From: Primula veris
Taxonomy: Eukaryota; Streptophyta; Magnoliopsida; Ericales; Primulaceae
Assembly (NCBI GenBank): GCA_963682055.1
Contig: OY821741.1
Coordinates: 12,591,197 to 12,655,196, forward strand
DNA length: 64,000 nucleotides
Direction: 5' to 3'
The position numbers were made by a program, and so were the translations under genes. The notes under the pieces are model-generated. The model was not told the origin of the DNA. It made no database searches and was given only the letters and a program-made list of their open reading frames with translations. Positions 22,780-34,200 of this stretch are shown piece by piece (position 1 is the stretch's first letter; each line of letters opens with the position of its first letter).

Positions 22780-24500
22780 ATATAAATGGTTATGGTTGAT
22801 GCATCGACGATATGGTCACATTTTAATGTTGTCCACATAAATGCAGCACTTTCCAAACTTTTAGCCCTATCATTAAGTTGATGGCTCATGATCCGGATTA
22901 TCCTGAAAAGTCTAGTCGACTTGATAATTACGAAGAGTAAGAATCGAAATTTCGATTTGAATTACTTGAGTTTGGAAATTGAAATTGAACATCCTGTCGA
23001 TTATGTTCAGACCCAAATGGACTCACGGAAAGTTTGATGATGCGACTGCAAATGGTTGCACGCACTTCTTGGTCTTGCGCACCAAGATTTATTTTTCCGT
23101 GTGGGGTCATGCTATTTTGCTGCATTGGTCCGTCTGAGGCCCATAGTCACTCAAAACACTAAATGCGTACCAGTTGGTTACTGGTTATGAGCCAGACGCC
23201 TCATATGAACGCGTGTTTGAGTGCTTAATATTTTGATTGAGCCGCTATAGCGTTCAAAATATGGACCTCTGAAGGGGACATAAATCGATTATGAATCTCC
23301 TGCCTATCATTTGATAGAGTAACCTTGGCAAGCGATCTCTTTACCGCATGATATGCGAAAGTGACATCGCTAAGACTATTCTCCCCGTCGTTAGGGGGAG
23401 ATTTGCACGTTACCGTTGATAAGGAACGACGTGAAGTAACGTGGCATAACCCACTCAGTCTTAGCTTGATCCCAAAACTGCACTTAGTGATAAGTAAGTG
23501 CATAGACTCCCTCAAGTCTAACTAAATGCCAGACGCATTTAATGACTTTATGAGATGTCACGAGATCATTTATACCTGCTGCAAAATGCTTGCAAGGATA
23601 GACGTCCCTGTCGGACGCCGTGTTCCTGTCGTAACACGTTGCTTTGGCCGAACCCGCCAAGCAAAGGACGCTGTCGTCGGCCGTCAGTCTGTCGTCCTTC
23701 CCAAGATATGAGGAAGTTGACCGGTTCTTAATTCGTTCAGCCCCAGAGGTGGTGAACTGAAACTCGTTTGTTGCACGAGATTATAAAGGATCAAGGAGAT
23801 GTGTGATTTCCTGCTCATCCTAAGAATCTCGAAAAATCCGTCGATCATGATATCTTAGACGATATTGAAGCGAAACGGGACTGCCATTGATTACTTGTTC
23901 ATATATTCGGTGACGACTGATAATATGAACAAATTATGACAGAGAACCATGTACCGTTGCCTGAAGTCAACGTAGAATAGACTGTACTAATGGAAACTTG
24001 CAATCCAAGTAGACTCCTTAGCGAAAGTGTGTTCGGACCTGTAGTTCCAACACCACCAATGTTAAACGAGTTCGTTTATTTGGTTATTCGTAAGGAAAAG
24101 TGATGAGAATAATGAGATTGTAGAATGCTCGCCTAGTAGCGCAAGGCTTCTCTCACACCTTGGAATTGATTACGAGATGGTTGATTTACTCGTAATGGAC
24201 ATTATAACAGTCCCCTACTTTACCAGTTTAGTAGTTTCCGAAAAACTGAGTATGCAGCCATGAATGTGGTCACAGTTTTATCTCTATGGGGATTTAGACA
24301 AAGCGATATAGATGAAGGTCCCTGTGTGACTTCATAATGCTTAAATCAAGTAGTTTCTGACCACGGAACACGATCTCAATTGACTGAGACGTTCACTATA
24401 TGGATTAATATAATCCGAGCGGATGTGGTATACCGCCTAAGTGAGTACTTGATCAGCTTGGGATACTTGAACAAGTATTATGCCCTTGCGTGTTTTATTA
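22780..24500 (+). pseudogene. Decayed Copia pol of element B (integrase to reverse transcriptase)
   Basis: Plus-strand frames show integrase core motifs (VDAST-IWSH near 22795-22825; EIEHPVDYVQTQ near 22980-23015), the integrase C-terminal piece with ARIDVPVG (23526-23711), and a reverse transcriptase piece LYGDLDKAI-stop-MKVP (near 24284-24320). Stops TGA TGA at 23035-23040 and TAG at 24309-24311 fall exactly where element A has them. Several frame changes separate the pieces. I could not recognise intact gag, protease or RNase H in the rest of the element. Confidence 0.8.
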
Positions 24501-25319
24501 TGCGATCCACTTTTGGATTTGCCTTCGAGATGAAGGATCTTGGGAAGAAACGGTAGTGACTCGGCCTGATGATCGAGTCCCGTAAAGATTGAATCTAAGT
24601 CCATGATTCAGACTACACCCAGAAGGTGTTATGACGTTTTAGTCATTATGACGCTAAATCGTCAGATTCTCCCATGATCGTTCGATCACTAGACATTGAT
24701 ATAGACCCGGTCCGTCCCTGATGAGACGACAAAGAGATATTGAACCATGATGTTCATATCTAAGTACAATAAGCGCATCATTGTACTTGGTCTAATGTAC
24801 TAGGACGAACATCTTGTCTGCTGTGAATGGTATAGCTCGACACAGCATCGCGCTAACACGCTGCCATCGAAATGGCATAAAAGACATTTTCCCATTACCT
24901 TAAGGTAATTTTGGAAGTGGGCTAGTTTATCCCATTTTGCGTCATCGAGTGTACCTACCCCCTTCGGTACTCGAATTAACGCAACCCTTTTTCGGTTATA
25001 CCGATGCTGGTTACTTATCAGACCCGCATAAGGGATATTCCTAACATGGTATGTCTTTACCATTAGGAATAAGGCGACATCTTGGAGGTTTTGGAATGAC
25101 TCCAAGTGAATCACTCTGATCTATTCGTGCTCTATGAGACGACTAGAGAGTGTATATGGCTTCGAGCTAGTATTAGTCATATTTGAATTACATATGTTCT
25201 GTCTCATGATCCAGATAAAACACTTGTCATAGAAGACAACTTGTTGTTATTGATCAAGAGAGACATGACTATATTATGCTATTTAGCATTTCTCGCCGAA
25301 ATTAATCTTCACAAATGAA

Positions 25320-26074
25320 GTTTAAGAGCATCCAGTTGAATGCTCGTTCTATTCCACATTAGATTTTCTTGCATCCAGTCGTATGTAAGTAAATGAGGCA
25401 TCCAGTCGAATGCTCGTACTCTTTCTTGGAATATGAAATCTTTGCACCCAGTCGTGTGCAAGTGAGGGGGAGCATCCAGGTGAATGCTTATTGGACTAAT
25501 TACTACTTAGTCGAAATTCTCGCACCCTGTTGTGTGCAAGTGAGGGGGAGCATCCAGTCGCATGTTCGTGTACTCTTTTTGTCCTTAGACCAAGGTTTTT
25601 TCCCACTGGGTTTTCCTTGGCAAGGTTTTTAGCGAGACACGTTCCTATCATATCTCACTTAAGATTGCCGAAATTAGGGGGAGTATCCTGTTGTATACTT
25701 CTTACCACTGTGTACTCTTTTGTCCTTCGACTAGAGATTTTTTCCCACTGGGTTTACTCTAGCAAGGTTTTGATGAGGCACCTGTTTTGTGGTTGATCCC
25801 TACTACTACCATTGTTGCACTCTTTTTCCTTCGATCAGAGATTTTCCCATTGGGTTTGCTCTGACAAGGTTTTGATGAGGCACACTGTTTTGTGGTTAGT
25901 TACTTACATGATATTTCGGCCTATATCATTCGGCTACACAGTTTCTCCTAGGTACCGGTTTTGTCCCACACTGGGTTTTCCGGCCTTAAGGTTTTTATGT
26001 GTTTAGCACTGCGAATGAACTCGACTCAGATCGACTGCATGAAGACGAAGAATTCAAGACGTCCAAAGGGGGAG
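25320..26074 (+). repeat. Modular 3' region of element B with repeated purine tracts
   Basis: Two modules recur. The first is 'gtgcaagtgagggggagc' plus 'atccagtcgaatgct', about four times at 25325-25570. The second is 'tttttcccactgggttt' plus 'gcaaggttttgatgaggca', about three to four times at 25585-25985. Three purine tracts of type gggggag precede the real polypurine tract at 26067-26074. The region is non-coding, and the mirror region of element A is built alike. Confidence 0.8.
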
Positions 26075-26276
26075 TGTTGTAAGATTATTGGACTCTTGGG
26101 CTTTTACTTAATGGGCCCAGATGGGCTTGTAACCCTAACCCTCTATCTATATAAAGAGGGCTAGGGGTCTTGTACTTTACATTCATTCACATATTCATTC
26201 ATAATAAAGACTATACCGTTCTCCCCTCTCTCTACTTCTGTCTCCCTATATACGTAGCTAATAGTGTATTACAACA
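26075..26276 (+). repeat. 3' LTR of Copia element B
   Basis: 202 bp, identical by eye to 19446-19647. It is followed by the TSD copy aattc. Confidence 0.95.
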
Positions 26277-26372
26277 AATTCCAACTTATAATGAAGACAT
26301 TACAATATTGCGAGTCCAATCTCATTGCCAAACAAGGTAAACAAACAATGTTTGCCTAGCCAAATTTGGGGT

Positions 26373-27071
26373 AAATTTTGAATTGATCCATAAAAACAAA
26401 ACTATTTAAGAATTGGTCCATGAAACTGAAACTAATTAAGGATTGGTCCATTTGGTGACATCATTAAAAAAAAAATTGCTGACGTCATCAAAAACAATTA
26501 AAAAATAAATTAAATAAAAAACAGTCTGAAAAAAAAAACAGTCTGAAAAATAAACAGTCTGAAAAATAAAAAATAAAACAGTCTGAAAAATAAAAAGTCT
26601 GAAAAACAGTCTGAAAAATAAAAAATAAATAGTCTAAAAAAAAACAGTCTGAAAAAAAAAACAGTCTGAAAAATAAATTAATTAAAAAACAATCTGAAAA
26701 TTTTTCAGACTGTTTTTTTTTTTTTATGTTAATTTAATAGTACACTATCTTTCAAACTCCCCCTGTTCAAAAACTCAGCTTTTTCAAAAATCTAAAAAAA
26801 AAACAGAAGAATTTAAAATATTGAAAAAATAATTGAATAAACGAATTAGAGGGAGAAATTGAATGTACTTCGCAACAAGTGGCTTGAGAAAGGCTGTTGA
26901 TTCTTATTAAAGGGGTGTTACCAATGGATTGAATTAATCCCTTTTTCTTATGTTTTTTTTTATGAATATTATTATTATTATGATTTAGTAGTTTGGAGGA
27001 TATGTAGAGAGAGAAAGAGAGTATGGAAAGAGGTGTGAAGAAGACACAACTGGAGAGAGAGAACTGGGGAT

Positions 27072-27112
<41 letters not shown>

Positions 27113-27268
27113 GAGAGAATGATTAATTAGATAAATAGATTTGGTAAATCTTTTATAGTGGACCAATCCTTAATTAGTTTCAGAAATAATGGACCAATCC
27201 TTAAATGAATTTTATAGCCGGACCAATCCTTAAATACTTTTGTTTTCGTGGACCAATCCTTAATTTAA
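26373..27268. mobile_element. Non-autonomous element with long inverted termini
   Basis: Both ends consist of repeated 'ggaccaatccttaa' blocks in inverted orientation: gattggtccat at 26383-26452, and three to four ggaccaatcc blocks at 27160-27265. They form imperfect inverted repeats of about 90-110 bp. The interior holds about a dozen 'cagtctgaaaaa' copies (26523-26700), a closing 'tttttcagactg', and a 38-T run near 27075-27108. No coding capacity. I do not see a clear target-site duplication, so the superfamily is open. Confidence 0.6.
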
Positions 27269-27495
27269 AAAACACAAGTTATATGACATTTACACACATT
27301 AGTTTTGCTAGTACTAAAGTTGCACATTGGTTTCTAGTTTTGAGAAGCATTGTTATATTAAATTGTAAAAGTAAAGTCTTATCTAAAAATAAAAATAAAA
27401 GTAAAAGTAAACACAGTTCATTTAGTATGAAACTCAAAAAGTTGCCATATCACCGGCTAACCTTCAACCTAATTAATTGGGAAAGGATTTGACTC

Positions 27496-27740
27496 TGCTG
27501 AAAAATTCAAGGCAGTCTGTCTTGAATTTTTCAGACAGCAAAATCCTATTTTTATTTTTTTTTGAAATAATGTAATTTTGTATGTTATATTTTTTTGTTC
27601 ATTAATATATGTTAGGCTTTTAGTATGTGTTAAAGTTTTAGTATGTGACACACCCTAAATTACATTATTTCAAAAAAAAAAAAAAACATTTTGTTGTCTG
27701 AAAAATTCAAGACAGGCTGTCATGAATTTTTGAGGACAGC
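27496..27740. mobile_element. Hairpin-ended small repeat element, copy 1
   Basis: Each end is itself a palindrome. At 27496-27540 'gctgaaaaattcaaggcag' pairs with 'cttgaatttttcagacagc'. At 27694-27740 'gtctgaaaaattcaagaca' pairs with 'tcatgaatttttgaggac'. Between them lies about 150 bp with 'gtatgtgacacaccctaaa', which also occurs in copy 2 at 46891-47413. Class unknown. Confidence 0.6.
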
Positions 27741-28599
27741 TAAAATGCATCCAATTAACTGTGGCTTGCAACTTAATGTCTAATAATAATAAATAAAAAA
27801 AAAAAAAAAAAGCAAACTAGCTAGTGGAGTTGGGGACTAATGTGCCACATTTTTATCATTTACACTTGATGTTTGACACTACAAGTGAAGTTACATGAGC
27901 AATATTGATAAGCCCATTTGGGTAACTTTATGGAAGTCATATTTGGTACGTATAGGGATTGTTCACCGTAAATCATAGTGGGGTTCCCCACTATATCTTT
28001 ATTTCCGTCTGTGTTCCTATTCTGTTGTTACTATTTTTTTATTTTCTTTTTCTCAAAGTGTCACTCAAAACTTTTTCTGGATAAAAAGTGTAATTTTTTT
28101 TTTTATTTATCTCAAACTCATTAGAATCTACCCTATTCTCCCCAACCACCATCTCCCTATCACCTACCCACTATTCGTCGGTCATGGGTGAAGGTTGGTG
28201 GAGGATTGACAAAACTAGCTACGACGAGTTTGTTAGAGATCCGACGAATAACATATCCATTTGTGAAGTGCATGCCCACTGAAAAAAGTGTATACTCTTT
28301 ATGGAAGTGCATATCAATTGGCAAAAATAAATTGCTATTGAAGGGTGTGTTATGTTCAGTAAGTGCATAAATATTTACAGAGGCAAATAAACATTTTTGA
28401 ATGTGCGTAATCATTCCTCAAAAGTGAATATCTACTTGTTATGAAATGCATATTCTTTTTTCAACGTCGTTGAAGAAGTCTGTTAAAGTTGTTAGAGGCC
28501 CGAAGAAAAGACAGACAGGTAGGTTTTGAGACTAATTAATACTTTACGAGTAGCATTTATTGCTAATATAAGATTGATTTATAACACTTTTTAGGATAA

Positions 28600-28636
<37 letters not shown>

Positions 28637-28796
28637 AAGCAAATGTTAATTATGTTTACATTGATTAGTACAAAATATGGAACGATACCGCTAGCTACAC
28701 TGTACCGGTGAGGGTTGTGACATAAGAAGTGATAGAACAAATATGATAAATTGTGATTGTTAAGAAGTGATAGAACAACTATGATAAATTAGTTTA
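27741..28796. other. Intergenic with AT microsatellite and repeated 'aagtgcat' motif
   Basis: No gene seen. The motif gaagtgcat and close variants recur several times between 28265 and 28450. A pure (AT)n microsatellite spans about 28604-28634. 'aagaagtgatagaacaa' occurs twice near 28720-28770. The short frames on both strands of this stretch lack any recognisable domain. Confidence 0.5.
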
Positions 28797-28805
28797 ACGA
28801 CTGCC

Positions 28806-28989
28806 GGGGGGAAGCTAAGTGGGAACGATCGGGTGCCACGGCACCTCCCATAATTTTAGAAATCCCAAGTGACGCAATTTTTTTTTAGTACAATTTCTTT
28901 TTAGCTGTAGATTTGGCACCCCCATAAAAATATGTTACTTGTACATATATTTTGACACCCCCCATTTACACATTCTGGCTTCGCCCATG
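28806..28989 (+). mobile_element. Mutator-like MITE with 9-bp direct repeats
   Basis: 184-bp element bounded by exact direct repeats acgactgcc (28797-28805 and 28990-28998), the duplication length made by Mutator-like transposases. Ends are short imperfect inverted repeats (ggggggaagctaag against catgggcgaagccag). A close copy lies inverted at about 41164-41346 and a diverged one near 7555-7690. Confidence 0.6.
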
Positions 28990-29167
28990 ACGACTGCCCA
29001 CTCTATAAAAATTTACGACTGTAACAATAGAATCGATATATTGTTATTTGTACATCCTCCAACATTATGTACTGTATTAAATATGTCACATAATTCAAAA
29101 TGTCATGCATTTGCTATCGCGAAGTACTCGGAAAAAGGAAGCTAATGTTTAATTTGTTATAAAGATG

Positions 29168-29517
29168 TAGGGGTGGACACGGGACGGATTGATCTCAATT
29201 TTAACCTAACCCGTAAAATAAATGGCAGGACGGATTGTGACGGATTGATAAAATTTAAATCTCAAACCCAACCCAATCCAACCCAGCCCGCAAAATAAAT
29301 TGCGGGTTGAGACGGGTTGGGTTTATATTGATTCTTAATTTTTTGTTTTGGTCATTTATTTTTTATAGTTTGCATAATCAACCTAAATTTTAAAATAAAT
29401 CGAATATTTCAAAGAGAAATATAAATTAAAACCAATCAAAATACGTTCATAATATTCACGAACAAGTAATAAAACTAAAATATAACAATAATGAAAGGTT
29501 AGTATCTTAGAATATAC

Positions 29518-29554
<37 letters not shown>

Positions 29555-29731
29555 CGTGTTGAAATGGATTGGGAAGGATTACCCCGCGATTTGTGAATCT
29601 CAATTCTAACCCAATCCGTAAAATATATAGCGGATTGGGCAGGGCGGATTGATTTTTTTGGACACTCAACCCACCCCAATCCATACAGGTCGGGTTACAG
29701 AGTGAGTTTGCGAATTTTTTACCCACCGCTA
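29168..29731. mobile_element. hAT-like non-autonomous element
   Basis: Starts taggggtggacacggg and ends tttacccaccgcta, giving inverted ends of the TAGGGGTGG type used by plant hAT elements. It is flanked by an 8-bp duplication, taaagatg on the left and caaagatg on the right (7 of 8 match). The interior has 'aacccaacccaatcc' tracts and an (AT)n microsatellite at 29521-29551. No coding capacity. Confidence 0.7.
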
Positions 29732-29739
29732 CAAAGATG

Positions 29740-30655
29740 TATAAATGGCAACTGTGCACTTTCATTATAATACAGTGTCATATATATTTAATAAAATAGA
29801 CATAAGATATGAGACGAGAGGAGTACCTTGTATTTAAGAAATACTAAGCTTAAACAAAAATAGTGAGACTAAGTTTTACTAAAATTGGAAATTTTATGAA
29901 TTTTTTATATTTGTTACTACTATTTCTACAACCCATCTTTTTATATTTATAAAATGCTATATCTGGTCCATCAACGAACAACACACGATTATTTTTTTGC
30001 CTTACACGAATGATTACCGGCACGATTTCGTTAGTTATTTACGACTATGTCGTTATAACACAAACCTATCGAGCAAACAAACCGATCACAAACATAACCG
30101 AGTTCGATTTATTTTCATTCCCATTCTAAGAATCTAGAGCAGTGGAATGCACACCCTCCAAAAGTAGAAACAAAATCTTACTCAATTCAAAAATCTTCTA
30201 AAATAAAAGAAATATATTCCTATTGTTACTTTCGCAGGGGGAATATATGAAAATATCCTATTTATAATTTATATACTATATTTATTTTAAATATCTCAAA
30301 AAACAAGTTTAATATCCAAAATATACAATCAAGCCATAAACATATTATCAAAACATACAGCACAATATATAAACATACAATTACACGTATTCATTAGAGT
30401 CGTATGTTTTGATAATAAAAATTTTTATACTTAATTTTTGTTAATTAGAATTGAAAAAATTGTATTGTTTTGTTAATTTTCCAAAAAAACAAAAACCGGT
30501 ATCTTTATTGAAAAATCAAACCCATCCTTTTTTTCAGAAAAAAACCAATCATAGAGAAAATAAAAGTCTTCTCTCTCTCTATATATATATATATTTGTCG
30601 ACTTTAATTAGGGCTTTTTTCCCCATCAAATTCTCATAATATAAAGATCTCTTTT
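29740..30655. other. Intergenic and presumed CDKG promoter
   Basis: No gene seen. A pyrimidine (CT)n stretch followed by an AT run at 30570-30595 lies some 670 bases upstream of the CDKG start codon and is the only TATA-like candidate. The adjoining 'tagggctttttt' is typical of plant leader sequences. Confidence 0.4.
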
Positions 30656-30925
30656 TCCTTTTTTTTCACCAAAATTCAAAATTGTGGGCTCTAAAAGCTT
30701 CTAAATCGTGTGAATCGAATTGGGTTAGTCTTATTTTCCCCAATTTTTATTATTTTCTATTGGTTTGGGAACTATACAGAATCTAGGGCTTTTTTCCTCT
30801 TCGTCTTATTTTTTTTCACTTTTTTACAAAATTGTGGGCACTAATAGTGTTGAAATCGAGTGAATTGAATTGGGTTTGGTTTATTTTCCACAATTATTGA
30901 TATTTGTTATTGGTTTCGAAACCGT
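30656..30925 (+). repeat. Tandem ~150-bp duplication in the CDKG leader
   Basis: The block from 'caaaattgtgggctctaa' through 'gaattgggtta' to 'tattggtttgg' near 30675-30770 is repeated at about 30825-30925. Partial third and fourth echoes (cttattttccccaattttta near 30946, 'gaattgggttcgggttatt' near 31027) follow. The region is probably 5' untranslated leader or promoter. Confidence 0.65.
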
Positions 30926-31267
30926 CTTTGTCAGTGTTAGGGTTTGCTTATTTTCCCCAATTTTTAGTATTTGTTACCATATTATTGCAAATTTGTTGGC
31001 TCAATTAGCTAGCATTAAAGTTAATTGAATTGGGTTCGGGTTATTTTGGTCCAATTCTCGTGCTTTTTATCGGATCGGGAGTGTGATATTTGTTCGATTA
31101 ATATAGGTTACTACTTTTCGGTGTTTTGTTTCGTTAGGGTTCTTAAAAATCTGTTTTTCTCGTGGGTTCTGTTTGATTTTACCTTTTAAGAGCTCGGGCT
31201 ACACGCGCATATACACACATATACATACATATATACACTTTTATACGTACACACTATTTGTCGACCA

Positions 31268-34200
31268 ATGGCAGCAGGAAGACATGGGACAAATCGCGAA
31301 AACCAATACAGAACCCGTGAGTCCGATTTCGAGGTCTCTAAGAAAGTGGTTTCTTATTCAAAGGTCAAGTACGATAAAATAAGTAACGGTGGTAATGAAT
31401 ACGAGAGGGTTCGTGTTCATAACGGGGAGATAGATAGGATTAAAGTTAGGCAAAAAGATATTAAAGAGCGAGAAAACGGAGGGTATCATTCTAGTTCAAG
31501 TAGGAGTGATTCCGGTGGTAGTGGTCCGAAACTTGTTAATGTTTCAGTATCCGAGGGGGATCGTGAGCCTGGTGAACTGTCTAGCGACAGCGAGTCTGAT
31601 AAGGATGTCAATTTAGGCTTACAAATGAAAGAAAACGAGAATATAGTGACGAAAAAACGTGGTTTCTCACCGGTGGATAGTAAAAAGAGGAAGTTTTCGC
31701 CTATTGTTTGGGACAGAGAAGATAAGGTTGGGAACAATAGAGTTTCTCCGAGCGAGACTAGTCTCCCTCCACCACCTCCTCTTCCGAAATCCTACCGCCA
31801 CTCACCTAGTTTTGAAAACGGGGTACAGGGTTCTCCTTTAAAAGACTCTAGCTTTGGTATGATAAAATCTCCGTTAGCTAAGCCTGTGGTCGATAGTGGT
31901 AGCATTAGGATTTCACCGGGTGGGGCTAATCTTCCTCCCCCTCCCCCCCCTCCCGAAATCCTACCGTGAGTCTCCTAACTTTGTTCAGAATAACGGTGTT
32001 CGAATTTCTCCTCTAAATGAATGTGATAATCTGATGATAGAGCCTTCACCTAATAATCCTGTTGTAGATATTGTGTCAGATGAACCCGATTCTGATTCTG
32101 ACTCTGACTCTGACTCTGATTCCGCAGTGAATATTTCTTCTTCTCCGCCTCAGTTGGTAAAAGAAAGTAGCTTTTCAGAAAAATTACAAATTGGAGATGA
32201 AGATTATGTTCCCACAAGGCATATATCGTCTTCTCGATGGGCAGCGAACGCTAATTCCCCTGCCGATGAAGGTGAGATATCCGAGGATGAATATATGTCT
32301 AGAAAGAAGAACAAATTTAGTCAAACAAGCATACGAAAAAAGTCGTTGACTCCTGAGCGTGGGGAGCTTAAGAGACACGGTTCAGAAGGAGCTAGAGCGA
32401 GATCATCTGGTCATCCTTCTGATAAGAACGATGATATGGAAATCGATGACGATTTTGATAGAAATGGTGCTAGTATTAGCTTAATGGACTCAGAAAGTGA
32501 TGAAGAGCGCAATTTTGATGACATGGCGGAGCCTGTGATGCCACCTCAGCGGAGTGTAAACATGCTTCAAGGGTGTAGGAGCGTAGATGAGTTCGAGAGG
32601 CTAAACAAGATAGATGAAGGGACTTATGGGGTTGTCTACAGAGCTAAAGATAAGAAAACGGGGGAAATTGTTGCGTTGAAGAAAGTTAAGATGGAGAAAG
32701 AAAGGGAAGGTTTTCCTTTAACTTCATTGCGGGAGATAAATATTCTTTTATCTTTTCATCATCCTTCGATTGTAGACGTTAAAGAAGTTGTTGTAGGGAG
32801 TAGTCTTGATAGTATTTTTATGGTAATGGAATATATGGAGCATGATTTAAAAGGGTTGATGGAGACGATGAAACAACCATATAGTCAAAGTGAAGTTAAG
32901 TGTTTGATGTTACAATTACTAGAGGGGACTAAGTATCTTCATGATAATTGGGTGCTTCATCGTGATTTGAAAACATCAAACATACTTCTAAATAATCAGG
33001 GTGAGTTGAAGATCTGCGATTTTGGATTGTCTCGTCAATATGGCAGTCCTTTGAAACCATATACTCATCTGGTGGTTACTTTGTGGTACAGGTGAGCAGT
33101 TCTTTCTTATTCTTTTGTTCCCTTTTTAAGACAAATTAGATCACAGATGACTGCCTGATTTTGTTTTTTCCCTTTTTATGCATTTTTTTAAATTCATATA
33201 CAAACATCGCGAGTGGTGCTTATAAATACCTCCTGTAGTGAAATTATTTATGGTAACTTTTTTCGACAGAACCTTTGCTTGTCTGAATCGCTTTGGAGTT
33301 TCAAAGTGGTACATAATTTTATTCATAAATATTATTTTTTATTTCAGGATATTTGCGGTTAAAGATCAATTTGCTTGAGCTCTTAGCTCTAGCTACTAAA
33401 TCATTGCCATTGTGCTGCATGCTTTAAAACCTTGAATACAATCTAGTCTGATTAAAGATAAGATAATTAGTATAGATGATAACCCAGTTTTTTGTTTGTT
33501 ATGAAGTGTTTTATGGCGATAAACTTGTCTTTATATATTTATTTTTTTCCATAGGTCGCCTGAGCTTCTGCTAGGAGCAAAAGAGTATTCTACAGCAATT
33601 GACATGTGGTCATTGGGCTGTATAATGGCCGAACTATTATCAAAACAACCACTGTTCAATGGGAAAACTGAGTTTGATCAACTCGACAAGGTAATTAGTT
33701 TTTGACAAAAAGTATGCCTTTCTCTTCTCAACTCTTTTTGCTGTTTGATTTTTTGATGAGTGAATTACAACAGTGGTTCCTATACTTGAAAATTTTCAAC
33801 TTGGTCCCCATAGTTTCAGTTGCAACGCATTTTTTCCTCATAGTTTGAATAAGTTTGATAGTGGTGCCCATAGTTTCAATTACATCAATTTTGGTCCCTC
33901 GTAGTTTCAGTGAGTTGCACCGCTGGTTCATTCTTGTGGGGTCCAGTAGTGTTATACGTAGGAACCACTTATGTATACTATTAAAAATTACACGACTTAC
34001 TCAGACTATATGGATCAACTGGAAATTTGTTACAAAGGGTGCGCTCTAGTTTTGTACTTTTTAATATTTGCCGGGTTCTAAATATCATTACTTTACTTTT
34101 TGTTTGTACTTCCATGACTGCAGATATTTAGAATACTCGGCACACCAAACGAGACTATATGGCCTGGATTTTCGAAGCTACCTGGAGTTAGGGTGAACTT

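Larger units (their letters stand above)
19446..26276 (+). mobile_element. Copia element B: identical LTRs, decayed coding region
   Basis: The 6831-bp element has LTRs at 19446-19647 and 26075-26276 and is flanked by exact TSD aattc (19441-19445 and 26277-26281). The two 202-bp LTRs look identical base for base, so insertion is recent. The internal 6.4 kb nevertheless has no frame above about 105 codons, and its pol carries stops shared with element A. It must have been copied by enzymes supplied in trans. The purine tract 'ccaaagggggag' precedes the 3' LTR, and cgttatcagcac follows the 5' LTR. Confidence 0.93.

Noticed and set aside
28604..28634. AT run as a replication origin or promoter
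   Set aside because: A plain dinucleotide microsatellite without a neighbouring gene.
31173..31382. Upstream ATG frame overlapping the CDKG start
   Set aside because: Composed of tac/cat microsatellite codons. The CDKG ATG at 31268 has the family-like continuation.
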